A stretch of DNA of 64,000 nt from Brienomyrus brachyistius (lineage: Eukaryota > Chordata > Actinopteri > Osteoglossiformes > Mormyridae), in NCBI RefSeq assembly GCF_023856365.1, contig NW_026042425.1, positions 186,001-250,000 of the forward strand, written 5' to 3'. Made by a program: the position numbers and the translations under genes. Positions 20,680-32,772 of this stretch are shown piece by piece. The notes beneath the pieces are model-generated. The model saw nothing but the letters and a program-made list of their open reading frames with translations. It searched no databases and was not told the origin of the DNA. Position 1 is the first letter of the stretch; every line of letters starts with the position of its first letter.

Positions 20680-22732
20680 GAAACAACTGCTATCACAACT
20701 AGAGATTGATGTAAGGACATAAAACTTATAGGTCCTGCAGGCCCCAACTCTGATCAGCCTGCATCAGTCCATCTCAGAGCTCCAAGAAAAGGATCCACTG
20801 GCCCAGGCAAGATTGGACTCCACGCATCAAACCATCCCTTTTAAGGAAGGCAAAGCCCTGCCGGCTCCTGAGAATAACTGGAGCAATACAGAAAAAGCAA
20901 GACCTTTCACCCCCTGGAGTGGCCGGAGTTCCACAGTCAAACCACAGCAACAACAGCTGTCAGTCCCCAGACACAGACACCTTTTCCACTAGAAATAGGA
21001 TAACTCACCACACATAGATGTTAGGGACAAATACACGCATGTTTGGTCTCGTTTGAATAGGCATGAGACGGCGAGTGTTATACACTCAGATTTAAGGCAG
21101 TATAGTTTTCCCTAAGAGAACTATAGAAACTTCGGCTAAACCCACCAAACTGAGAGAGCCTCTCACATGGCAGAACAAGGGAATTACGACCACCCCCTAA
21201 AGTGATCTGATTGGCTGAGGACTTGAGAACCAAGGCCAACAATGCCCCTAAAATTAACCGTTGACCGAAATTGGTCAGTCTTCAGAGACATGCCATCACC
21301 TGGTTTGGATACTTAAGGAAGGGCCTCAGAAGGATTCGGGGAGTTACTCTGTAATCAGAGCTCCCACAGAGAACTGCGTGAAAGTCCATCTGTAGTCAGA
21401 TACTTTCCGCAGAACTTTGTGCACTCTCAGCTGAGGAATGTGATTGTTTAATATTGTATTTGTCCAAATGTATTTACAAGTATGTGGCCACATGTCAATA
21501 ATTATATATTGTAATATGTTTAATAAATGTTGTCTTGATTACTTCATGACTGTCTGATTTGCTAACTTCTTTATAAACTTTCCAGATTGGACTTCTATCC
21601 TGATTAGGACTAAAGTGATAAATACTATCTTGCAGCCTCTGGGTTAAATCCCCTTTATCCGGGTCCCAAACTCGACTGCCCAAGTTAAGTTAGGTGGATA
21701 CCAAAACCGCACCTCTGGAGTTCGCACACGCTCAGTTACGGGCCGACTTAACCTCTGAGGTCAACACATGCTGATGAAAGGTACCGGTCTGCCCTCTGAG
21801 GGGCGTACACACTATGTTCCTAGGCACCGGGCATAGTCCCTGAGACGCTCACATGGTAAGACAATGGGCGGCATCGGCGGAGTCCCTGAGACGAGCCCAA
21901 AGTAAAACCTCGTACAAACTACCGCAACAAAAGGTGCGCCGTCACAGCCGCTGAGGTTGACACATGTTATGATATGGGCTGCCCCCGGCTGAGCCTCTGA
22001 GGTGGATGTACGTGTGGTTCGGGTAAACATCGGCTTAATCTCCGAGGCACCCACATGCTCAGTAATTGGCAGACAACACGATTGCTACGACAAGGGGGAG
22101 CCAGGACGACAGGTCAGGGGGGAGATATCATCATCCCCACATTCCGAGATTGGGTACCAAGCCCCATATATATTAGTAGGCTGAATACAAGAGCAGCTGA
22201 CCTGAGAAATAAGAAATAAGCTAAGCTGGAAACCTGGACCCTCCGACCAAGAATGCGTGAAGTACCCTCAGAAGGTCTACTAGAAGATGTACGTAGAAGA
22301 CTACTACAGATCAGCTGATCTACACCACAGCAACAGTGATCCTTGAGCTGGAGCCGGACCGTCTTTGAAGACTCCGTAAATCTCCGTATAATAATATATA
22401 TCTAGAACAAGAACAAGATTTGTAAATGTAAGATTTGAAGGACCCGGCATGAAAAATAGAATAGTTCTCGTCATTAGTGAACATGTGTCTCGTCATTGTG
22501 TATCATGGACAGTAAGAGGGGGATCAATAGAGTGTTGTTATTATACCGTCTAAAAAGTATGATGGTCTGTCGATAAATCAATCAGATAAATAATGAAGTC
22601 GTTTTCGCTGGAAAAGCCATCTCAGGCTGTCAAGTCTCCCGTTTTGGCCGGGAAACTACCGTATTTTACTTCTCTTTCGCGCCGTCCTCCCGTATTAGTA
22701 TTTTCCCGTAAATCTCCCTTATATTATATAGT

Positions 22733-22804
22733 TGCTGGATAGTGTAGTGGTAAGATCGCCGCCTTTCACACGGGAGACCGGGGTTCGAATCCCGGTTGTG
22801 GCCA
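22733..22804 (+). tRNA. tRNA-Glu(UUC)-like element, first of pair
   Basis: Reference sequence; partner at 22878. Confidence 0.6.
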
Positions 22805-22877
22805 AAAATATATTTTATATATTTTATATATTTATATTATATTTATATTATATTTTTTATATATTGTATTATATAGT

Positions 22878-22949
22878 TGCTGGATAGTGTAGTGGTAAGA
22901 TCGCCGCCTTTCACACGGGAGACCGGGGTTCGAATCCCGGTTGTGGCCA
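22878..22949 (+). tRNA. tRNA-Glu(UUC)-like element, second of pair
   Basis: Reference sequence; followed directly by segment D. Confidence 0.6.
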
Positions 22950-25002
22950 GAAACAACTGCTATCACAACTAGAGATTGATGTAAGGACATAAAACTTATA
23001 GGTCCTGCAGGCCCCAACTCTGATCAGCCTGCATCAGTCCATCTCAGAGCTCCAAGAAAAGGATCCACTGGCCCAGGCAAGATTGGACTCCACGCATCAA
23101 ACCATCCCTTTTAAGGAAGGCAAAGCCCTGCCGGCTCCTGAGAATAACTGGAGCAATACAGAAAAAGCAAGACCTTTCACCCCCTGGAGTGGCCGGAGTT
23201 CCACAGTCAAACCACAGCAACAACAGCTGTCAGTCCCCAGACACAGACACCTTTTCCACTAGAAATAGGATAACTCACCACACATAGATGTTAGGGACAA
23301 ATACACGCATGTTTGGTCTCGTTTGAATAGGCATGAGACGGCGAGTGTTATACACTCAGATTTAAGGCAGTATAGTTTTCCCTAAGAGAACTATAGAAAC
23401 TTCGGCTAAACCCACCAAACTGAGAGAGCCTCTCACATGGCAGAACAAGGGAATTACGACCACCCCCTAAAGTGATCTGATTGGCTGAGGACTTGAGAAC
23501 CAAGGCCAACAATGCCCCTAAAATTAACCGTTGACCGAAATTGGTCAGTCTTCAGAGACATGCCATCACCTGGTTTGGATACTTAAGGAAGGGCCTCAGA
23601 AGGATTCGGGGAGTTACTCTGTAATCAGAGCTCCCACAGAGAACTGCGTGAAAGTCCATCTGTAGTCAGATACTTTCCGCAGAACTTTGTGCACTCTCAG
23701 CTGAGGAATGTGATTGTTTAATATTGTATTTGTCCAAATGTATTTACAAGTATGTGGCCACATGTCAATAATTATATATTGTAATATGTTTAATAAATGT
23801 TGTCTTGATTACTTCATGACTGTCTGATTTGCTAACTTCTTTATAAACTTTCCAGATTGGACTTCTATCCTGATTAGGACTAAAGTGATAAATACTATCT
23901 TGCAGCCTCTGGGTTAAATCCCCTTTATCCGGGTCCCAAACTCGACTGCCCAAGTTAAGTTAGGTGGATACCAAAACCGCACCTCTGGAGTTCGCACACG
24001 CTCAGTTACGGGCCGACTTAACCTCTGAGGTCAACACATGCTGATGAAAGGTACCGGTCTGCCCTCTGAGGGGCGTACACACTATGTTCCTAGGCACCGG
24101 GCATAGTCCCTGAGACGCTCACATGGTAAGACAATGGGCGGCATCGGCGGAGTCCCTGAGACGAGCCCAAAGTAAAACCTCGTACAAACTACCGCAACAA
24201 AAGGTGCGCCGTCACAGCCGCTGAGGTTGACACATGTTATGATATGGGCTGCCCCCGGCTGAGCCTCTGAGGTGGATGTACGTGTGGTTCGGGTAAACAT
24301 CGGCTTAATCTCCGAGGCACCCACATGCTCAGTAATTGGCAGACAACACGATTGCTACGACAAGGGGGAGCCAGGACGACAGGTCAGGGGGGAGATATCA
24401 TCATCCCCACATTCCGAGATTGGGTACCAAGCCCCATATATATTAGTAGGCTGAATACAAGAGCAGCTGACCTGAGAAATAAGAAATAAGCTAAGCTGGA
24501 AACCTGGACCCTCCGACCAAGAATGCGTGAAGTACCCTCAGAAGGTCTACTAGAAGATGTACGTAGAAGACTACTACAGATCAGCTGATCTACACCACAG
24601 CAACAGTGATCCTTGAGCTGGAGCCGGACCGTCTTTGAAGACTCCGTAAATCTCCGTATAATAATATATATCTAGAACAAGAACAAGATTTGTAAATGTA
24701 AGATTTGAAGGACCCGGCATGAAAAATAGAATAGTTCTCGTCATTAGTGAACATGTGTCTCGTCATTGTGTATCATGGACAGTAAGAGGGGGATCAATAG
24801 AGTGTTGTTATTATACCGTCTAAAAAGTATGATGGTCTGTCGATAAATCAATCAGATAAATAATGAAGTCGTTTTCGCTGGAAAAGCCATCTCAGGCTGT
24901 CAAGTCTCCCGTTTTGGCCGGGAAACTACCGTATTTTACTTCTCTTTCGCGCCGTCCTCCCGTATTAGTATTTTCCCGTAAATCTCCCTTATATTATATA
25001 GT

Positions 25003-25074
25003 TGCTGGATAGTGTAGTGGTAAGATCGCCGCCTTTCACACGGGAGACCGGGGTTCGAATCCCGGTTGTGGCCA
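25003..25074 (+). tRNA. tRNA-Glu(UUC)-like element, isolated at rearrangement edge
   Basis: Reference sequence. Its downstream AT spacer is cut after about 30 bp and joined to rearranged D sequence, so the second member is missing. Confidence 0.58.
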
Positions 25075-25555
25075 AAAATATATTTTATATATTTTATATA
25101 TTTATAACTTAATAGGCTGAGAATAACTGGAGCAATACAGAAAAAGCAAGACCTTTCACCCCCTGGAGTGGCCGGAGTTCCACAGTCAAACCACAGCAAC
25201 AACAGCTGTCAGTACAACAGCTGTACTACAGACACAGACTTGCAGGTTGACACATGTTATGATATGGGCTGCCCCCGGCTGAGCCTCTGAGGTGGATGTA
25301 CGTGTGGTTCGGGTAAACATCGGCTTAATCTCCGAGGCACCCACATGCTCAGTAATTGGCAGACACTGGGCCTTTGGGAAATTATATAGGTCGAGGGACC
25401 CGAATAATCAGAGGCTGACATTGTCTTAAATGGTGCCGATTTCCGTGCATCTAAGACAAACCCTGTGGAACAAGCCCACGGATCGCCCTGTCGGCCGAGG
25501 CGAATCTGGCGGACTCCTTCGTCAGGGGTAAACTAGAGTTGGTAGAGTAGTCTTT
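25075..25555 (+). other. Complex rearrangement: AT spacer, D, A, B pieces with filler bases
   Basis: The AT spacer runs into AACTTAATAGGCT and then D sequence (GAGAATAACTGG on). Near 25210-25240 a short insert (TACAACAGCTGTACTAC) repeats the adjacent ACAACAGCTGT. The sequence then jumps into the last part of segment A at ~25243 and continues through B to 25544. A six-base GAGTAG filler precedes the return to C at 25551. Filler and locally copied bases point to template switching or end joining. Confidence 0.8.
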
Positions 25556-25935
25556 GAAGACTCCGTAAATCTCCGTATAATAATATATATCTACGGGAAC
25601 GAGCAGAGAACAAGAACAAGATTTGTAAATGTAAGATTTGAAGGACCCGGCATGAAAAATAGAATAGTTCTCGTCATTAGTGAACATGTGTCTCGTCATT
25701 GTGTATCATGGACAGTAAGAGGGGGATCAATAGAGTGTTGTTATTATAACGTCTAAAAAGTATGATGGTCTGTCGATAAATCAATCAGATAAATAATGAA
25801 GTCGTTTTCGCTGGAAAAGCCATCTCAGGCTGTCAAGTCTCCCGTTTTGGCCGGGAAACTACCGTATTTTACTTCTCTTTCGCGCCGTCCTCCCGTATTA
25901 GTATTTTCCCGTAAATCTCCCTTATATTATATAGT

Positions 25936-26007
25936 TGCTGGATAGTGTAGTGGTAAGATCGCCGCCTTTCACACGGGAGACCGGGGTTCGAATCCCGGTT
26001 GTGGCCA
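25936..26007 (+). tRNA. tRNA-Glu(UUC)-like element, first of pair
   Basis: Reference sequence; partner at 26081. Confidence 0.6.
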
Positions 26008-26080
26008 AAAATATATTTTATATATTTTATATATTTATATTATATTTATATTATATTTTTTATATATTGTATTATATAGT

Positions 26081-26152
26081 TGCTGGATAGTGTAGTGGTA
26101 AGATCGCCGCCTTTCACACGGGAGACCGGGGTTCGAATCCCGGTTGTGGCCA
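26081..26152 (+). tRNA. tRNA-Glu(UUC)-like element, second of pair
   Basis: Reference sequence; followed by the ATTGATG join at 26178. Confidence 0.6.
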
Positions 26153-26911
26153 GAAACAACTGCTATCACAACTAGAGATTGATGAGGTACAACACGATTG
26201 CTACGACAAGGGGGAGCCAGGACGACAGGTCAGGGGGGAGATATCATCATCCCCACATTCCGAGATTGGGTACCAAGCCCCATATATATTAGTAGGCTGA
26301 ATACAAGAGCAGCTGACCTGAGAAATAAGAAATAAGCTAAGCTGGAAACCTGGACCCTCCGACCAAGAATGCGTGAAGTACCCTCAGAAGGTCTACTAGA
26401 AGATGTACGTAGAAGACTACTACAGATCAGCTGATCTACACCACAGCAACAGTGATCCTTGAGCTGGAGCCGGACCGTCTTTGAAGACTCCGTAAATCTC
26501 CGTATAATAATATATATCTACGGGAACGAGCAGAGAACAAGAACAAGATTTGTAAATGTAAGATTTGAAGGACCCGGCATGAAAAATAGAATAGTTCTCG
26601 TCATTAGTGAACATGTGTCTCGTCATTGTGTATCATGGACAGTAAGAGGGGGATCAATAGAGTGTTGTTATTATAACGTCTAAAAAGTATGATGGTCTGT
26701 CGATAAATCAATCAGATAAATAATGAAGTCGTTTTCGCGAACACGCTGGAAAAGCCAGGGGCCGGACCGACTGTAGGGGGCGTGGCCAGAGACAGCCATC
26801 TCAGGCTGTCAAGTCTCCCGTTTTGGCCGGGAAACTACCGTATTTTACTTCTCTTTCGCGCCGTCCTCCCGTATTAGTATTTTCCCGTAAATCTCCCTTA
26901 TATTATATAGT

Positions 26912-26983
26912 TGCTGGATAGTGTAGTGGTAAGATTGCCGCCTTTCACACGGGAGACCGGGGTTCGAATCCCGGTTGTGGCCA
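26912..26983 (+). tRNA. tRNA-Glu(UUC)-like element, first of a triplet, C25T variant
   Basis: One substitution (T at 26936, residue 25) distinguishes it from the other copies. Next element 154 bp away, the longest spacing seen. Confidence 0.58.
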
Positions 26984-27065
26984 AAAATATATTTTATATA
27001 TTTTATATATTTTATATATTTATATTATATTTATATTATATTTTTTATATATTGTATTATATAGT

Positions 27066-27137
27066 TGCTGGATAGTGTAGTGGTAAGATCGCCGCCTTTC
27101 ACACGGGAGACCGGGGTTCGAATCCCGGTTGTGGCCA
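27066..27137 (+). tRNA. tRNA-Glu(UUC)-like element, middle of a triplet
   Basis: Reference sequence; next element 145 bp away. The triplet shows that the tRNA+spacer cassette (~145 bp) is itself a tandem repeat. Confidence 0.6.
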
Positions 27138-27210
27138 AAAATATATTTTATATATTTTATATATTTATATTATATTTATATTATATTTTTTATATATTGT
27201 ATTATATAGT

Positions 27211-27282
27211 TGCTGGATAGTGTAGTGGTAAGATCGCCGCCTTTCACACGGGAGACCGGGGTTCGAATCCCGGTTGTGGCCA
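27211..27282 (+). tRNA. tRNA-Glu(UUC)-like element, last of a triplet
   Basis: Reference sequence; followed by segment D. Confidence 0.6.
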
Positions 27283-29810
27283 GAAACAACTGCTATCACA
27301 ACTAGAGATTGATGTAAGGACATAAAACTTATAGGTCCTGCAGGCCCCAACTCTGATCAGCCTGCATCAGTCCATCTCAGAGCTCCAAGAAAAGGATCCA
27401 CTGGCCCAGGCAAGATTGGACTCCACGCATCAAACCATCCCTTTTAAGGAAGGCAAAGCCCTGCCGGCTCCTGAGAATAACTGGAGCAATACAGAAAAAG
27501 CAAGACCTTTCACCCCCTGGAGTGGCCGGAGTTCCACAGTCAAACCACAGCAACAACAGCTGTCAGTCCCCAGACACAGACACCTTTTCCACTAGAAATA
27601 GGATAACTCACCACACATAGATGTTAGGGACAAATACACGCATGTTTGGTCTCGTTTGAATAGGCATGAGACGGCGAGTGTTATACACTCAGATTTAAGG
27701 CAGTATAGTTTTCCCTAAGAGAACTATAGAAACTTCGGCTAAACCCACCAAACTGAGAGAGCCTCTCACATGGCAGAACAAGGGAATTACGACCACCCCC
27801 TAAAGTGATCTGATTGGCTGAGGACTTGAGAACCAAGGCCAACAATGCCCCTAAAATTAACCGTTGACCGAAATTGGTCAGTCTTCAGAGACATGCCATC
27901 ACCTGGTTTGGATACTTAAGGAAGGGCCTCAGAAGGATTCGGGGAGTTACTCTGTAATCAGAGCTCCCACAGAGAACTGCGTGAAAGTCCATCTGTAGTC
28001 AGATACTTTCCGCAGAACTTTGTGCACTCTCAGCTGAGGAATGTGATTGTTTAATATTGTATTTGTCCAAATGTATTTACAAGTATGTGGCCACATGTCA
28101 ATAATTATATATTGTAATATGTTTAATAAATGTTGTCTTGATTACTTCATGACTGTCTGATTTGCTAACTTCTTTATAAACTTTCCAGATTGGACTTCTA
28201 TCCTGATTAGGACTAAAGTGATAAATACTATCTTGCAGCCTCTGGGTTAAATCCCCTTTATCCGGGTCCCAAACTCGACTGCCCAAGTTAAGTTAGGTGG
28301 ATACCAAAACCGCACCTCTGGAGTTCGCACACGCTCAGTTACGGGCCGACTTAACCTCTGAGGTCAACACATGCTGATGAAAGGTACCGGTCTGCCCTCT
28401 GAGGGGCGTACACACTATGTTCCTAGGCACCGGGCATAGTCCCTGAGACGCTCACATGGTAAGACAATGGGCGGCATCGGCGGAGTCCCTGAGACGAGCC
28501 CAAAGTAAAACCTCGTACAAACTACCGCAACAAAAGGTGCGCCGTCACAGCCGCTGAGGTTGACACATGTTATGATATGGGCTGCCCCCGGCTGAGCCTC
28601 TGAGGTGGATGTACGTGTGGTTCGGGTAAACATCGGCTTAATCTCCGAGGCACCCACATGCTCAGTAATTGGCAGACACTGGGCCTTTGGGAAATTATAT
28701 AGGTCGAGGGACCCGAATAATCAGAGGCTGACATTGTCTTAAATGGTGCCGATTTCCGTGCATCTAAGACAAACCCTGTGGAACAAGCCCACGGATCGCC
28801 CTGTCGGCCGAGGCGAATCTGGCGGACTCCTTCGTCAGGGGTAAACTAGAGTTGGTAATCTAAAGGAGAGTCCCGAAGTAATCCGAACAACATAAACGTC
28901 ATGACTACAATATACTGAAATAAGGTCATTAATAAAATGGAGTCAGATGTGTGTCTAAAAGAATATCTTGTATATTAAAAAGGGTAAGTAATTCCCAGGA
29001 GCGCTTGGAAGGACCAACACGCATTCACAGCCTTCGGCTGCGCCATTGGATTCCGCCATTGGGCCAGTGGGCGGCTCCCTACATTGATGAGGTACAACAC
29101 GATTGCTACGACAAGGGGGAGCCAGGACGACAGGTCAGGGGGGAGATATCATCATCCCCACATTCCGAGATTGGGTACCAAGCCCCATATATATTAGTAG
29201 GCTGAATACAAGAGCAGCTGACCTGAGAAATAAGAAATAAGCTAAGCTGGAAACCTGGACCCTCCGACCAAGAATGCGTGAAGTACCCTCAGAAGGTCTA
29301 CTAGAAGATGTACGTAGAAGACTACTACAGATCAGCTGATCTACACCACAGCAACAGTGATCCTTGAGCTGGACCGTCTTTGAAGACTCCGTAAATCTCC
29401 GTATAATAATATATATCTACGGGAACGAGCAGAGAACAAGAACAAGATTTGTAAATGTAAGATTTGAAGGACCCGGCATGAAAAATAGAATAGTTCTCGT
29501 CATTAGTGAACATGTGTCTCGTCATTGTGTATCATGGACAGTAAGAGGGGGATCAATAGAGTGTTGTTATTATAACGTCTAAAAAGTATGATGGTCTGTC
29601 GATAAATCAATCAGATAAATAATGAAGTCGTTTTCGCGAACACGCTGGAAAAGCCAGGGGCCGGACCGACTGTAGGGGGCGTGGCCAGAGACAGCCATCT
29701 CAGGCTGTCAAGTCTCCCGTTTTGGCCGGGAAACTACCGTATTTTACTTCTCTTTCCCGCCGTCCTCCCGTATTAGTATTTTCCCGTAAATCTCCCTTAT
29801 ATTATATAGT

Positions 29811-29882
29811 TGCTGGATAGTGTAGAGGTAAGATCGCCGCCTTTCACACGGGAGACCGGGGTTCGAATCCCGGTTGTGGCCA
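29811..29882 (+). tRNA. tRNA-Glu(UUC)-like element, first of pair, box A variant
   Basis: T16A change (A at 29826) gives TAGTGTAGAGG in box A, still compatible with the Pol III consensus. The same variant occurs at 32556, 53981 and 56726 only. Partner at 29956. Confidence 0.6.
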
Positions 29883-29955
29883 AAAATATATTTTATATAT
29901 TTTATATATTTATATTATATTTATATTATATTTTTTATATATTGTATTATATAGT

Positions 29956-30027
29956 TGCTGGATAGTGTAGTGGTAAGATCGCCGCCTTTCACACGGGAGA
30001 CCGGGGTTCGAATCCCGGTTGTGGCCA
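29956..30027 (+). tRNA. tRNA-Glu(UUC)-like element, second of pair
   Basis: Reference sequence; followed by D. Confidence 0.6.
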
Positions 30028-32555
30028 GAAACAACTGCTATCACAACTAGAGATTGATGTAAGGACATAAAACTTATAGGTCCTGCAGGCCCCAACTCTG
30101 ATCAGCCTGCATCAGTCCATCTCAGAGCTCCAAGAAAAGGATCCACTGGCCCAGGCAAGATTGGACTCCACGCATCAAACCATCCCTTTTAAGGAAGGCA
30201 AAGCCCTGCCGGCTCCTGAGAATAACTGGAGCAATACAGAAAAAGCAAGACCTTTCACCCCCTGGAGTGGCCGGAGTTCCACAGTCAAACCACAGCAACA
30301 ACAGCTGTCAGTCCCCAGACACAGACACCTTTTCCACTAGAAATAGGATAACTCACCACACATAGATGTTAGGGACAAATACACGCATGTTTGGTCTCGT
30401 TTGAATAGGCATGAGACGGCGAGTGTTATACACTCAGATTTAAGGCAGTATAGTTTTCCCTAAGAGAACTATAGAAACTTCGGCTAAACCCACCAAACTG
30501 AGAGAGCCTCTCACATGGCAGAACAAGGGAATTACGACCACCCCCTAAAGTGATCTGATTGGCTGAGGACTTGAGAACCAAGGCCAACAATGCCCCTAAA
30601 ATTAACCGTTGACCGAAATTGGTCAGTCTTCAGAGACATGCCATCACCTGGTTTGGATACTTAAGGAAGGGCCTCAGAAGGATTCGGGGAGTTACTCTGT
30701 AATCAGAGCTCCCACAGAGAACTGCGTGAAAGTCCATCTGTAGTCAGATACTTTCCGCAGAACTTTGTGCACTCTCAGCTGAGGAATGTGATTGTTTAAT
30801 ATTGTATTTGTCCAAATGTATTTACAAGTATGTGGCCACATGTCAATAATTATATATTGTAATATGTTTAATAAATGTTGTCTTGATTACTTCATGACTG
30901 TCTGATTTGCTAACTTCTTTATAAACTTTCCAGATTGGACTTCTATCCTGATTAGGACTAAAGTGATAAATACTATCTTGCAGCCTCTGGGTTAAATCCC
31001 CTTTATCCGGGTCCCAAACTCGACTGCCCAAGTTAAGTTAGGTGGATACCAAAACCGCACCTCTGGAGTTCGCACACGCTCAGTTACGGGCCGACTTAAC
31101 CTCTGAGGTCAACACATGCTGATGAAAGGTACCGGTCTGCCCTCTGAGGGGCGTACACACTATGTTCCTAGGCACCGGGCATAGTCCCTGAGACGCTCAC
31201 ATGGTAAGACAATGGGCGGCATCGGCGGAGTCCCTGAGACGAGCCCAAAGTAAAACCTCGTACAAACTACCGCAACAAAAGGTGCGCCGTCACAGCCGCT
31301 GAGGTTGACACATGTTATGATATGGGCTGCCCCCGGCTGAGCCTCTGAGGTGGATGTACGTGTGGTTCGGGTAAACATCGGCTTAATCTCCGAGGCACCC
31401 ACATGCTCAGTAATTGGCAGACACTGGGCCTTTGGGAAATTATATAGGTCGAGGGACCCGAATAATCAGAGGCTGACATTGTCTTAAATGGTGCCGATTT
31501 CCGTGCATCTAAGACAAACCCTGTGGAACAAGCCCACGGATCGCCCTGTCGGCCGAGGCGAATCTGGCGGACTCCTTCGTCAGGGGTAAACTAGAGTTGG
31601 TAATCTAAAGGAGAGTCCCGAAGTAATCCGAACAACATAAACGTCATGACTACAATATACTGAAATAAGGTCATTAATAAAATGGAGTCAGATGTGTGTC
31701 TAAAAGAATATCTTGTATATTAAAAAGGGTAAGTAATTCCCAGGAGCGCTTGGAAGGACCAACACGCATTCACAGCCTTCGGCTGCGCCATTGGATTCCG
31801 CCATTGGGCCAGTGGGCGGCTCCCTACATTGATGAGGTACAACACGATTGCTACGACAAGGGGGAGCCAGGACGACAGGTCAGGGGGGAGATATCATCAT
31901 CCCCACATTCCGAGATTGGGTACCAAGCCCCATATATATTAGTAGGCTGAATACAAGAGCAGCTGACCTGAGAAATAAGAAATAAGCTAAGCTGGAAACC
32001 TGGACCCTCCGACCAAGAATGCGTGAAGTACCCTCAGAAGGTCTACTAGAAGATGTACGTAGAAGACTACTACAGATCAGCTGATCTACACCACAGCAAC
32101 AGTGATCCTTGAGCTGGACCGTCTTTGAAGACTCCGTAAATCTCCGTATAATAATATATATCTACGGGAACGAGCAGAGAACAAGAACAAGATTTGTAAA
32201 TGTAAGATTTGAAGGACCCGGCATGAAAAATAGAATAGTTCTCGTCATTAGTGAACATGTGTCTCGTCATTGTGTATCATGGACAGTAAGAGGGGGATCA
32301 ATAGAGTGTTGTTATTATAACGTCTAAAAAGTATGATGGTCTGTCGATAAATCAATCAGATAAATAATGAAGTCGTTTTCGCGAACACGCTGGAAAAGCC
32401 AGGGGCCGGACCGACTGTAGGGGGCGTGGCCAGAGACAGCCATCTCAGGCTGTCAAGTCTCCCGTTTTGGCCGGGAAACTACCGTATTTTACTTCTCTTT
32501 CCCGCCGTCCTCCCGTATTAGTATTTTCCCGTAAATCTCCCTTATATTATATAGT

Positions 32556-32627
32556 TGCTGGATAGTGTAGAGGTAAGATCGCCGCCTTTCACACGGGAGA
32601 CCGGGGTTCGAATCCCGGTTGTGGCCA
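32556..32627 (+). tRNA. tRNA-Glu(UUC)-like element, first of pair, box A variant
   Basis: Carries the T16A change (A at 32571); partner at 32701. Confidence 0.6.
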
Positions 32628-32700
32628 AAAATATATTTTATATATTTTATATATTTATATTATATTTATATTATATTTTTTATATATTGTATTATATAGT

Positions 32701-32772
32701 TGCTGGATAGTGTAGTGGTAAGATCGCCGCCTTTCACACGGGAGACCGGGGTTCGAATCCCGGTTGTGGCCA
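32701..32772 (+). tRNA. tRNA-Glu(UUC)-like element, second of pair
   Basis: Reference sequence; followed by D. Confidence 0.6.

Larger units (their letters stand above)
15755..21727 (+). repeat. Unit 5b: B-C with five C+tRNA blocks, then D; segment A almost absent
   Basis: Starts at the D/A-end join and continues through B and C. Nested ATTGATG joins lie at 17153, 18063, 19023 and 19927 (steps 910, 960 and 904 bp). Block-specific changes include an 11-bp deletion between CCGTA repeats at ~18370, a 6-bp deletion in the ACTACTAC run at ~19262 and an extra CT near 20445. It ends with a complete D. Confidence 0.88.
21728..23997 (+). repeat. Unit 6 (2270 bp) with 418-bp B deletion
   Basis: Segment A is joined to C at an ACA microhomology (22073-22075), removing B and the start of C. 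C carries a deletion at ~22404 (TCTA joined to GAACAAG) and a private TTATACCGTC variant (~22545). A 6-bp GCCGGA-type insertion is present at ~22350. tRNA pair and full D follow. Confidence 0.92.
23998..28330 (+). repeat. Unit 7 (4333 bp), the most rearranged unit
   Basis: It begins as a copy of unit 6, with the same ACA join (24343-24345) and the same private C variants. After one tRNA-like element it enters a scrambled stretch (25075-25555) made of pieces of D, A and B. C then resumes at ~25551, followed by a tRNA pair, an ATTGATG join at 26178, another C in long form, a tRNA triplet and a full D. Confidence 0.88.
28331..31075 (+). repeat. Unit 8 (2745 bp), full-length
   Basis: Same layout as unit 1. 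It differs in the box A of the first tRNA-like element (GAGG in place of GTGG). Confidence 0.95.
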
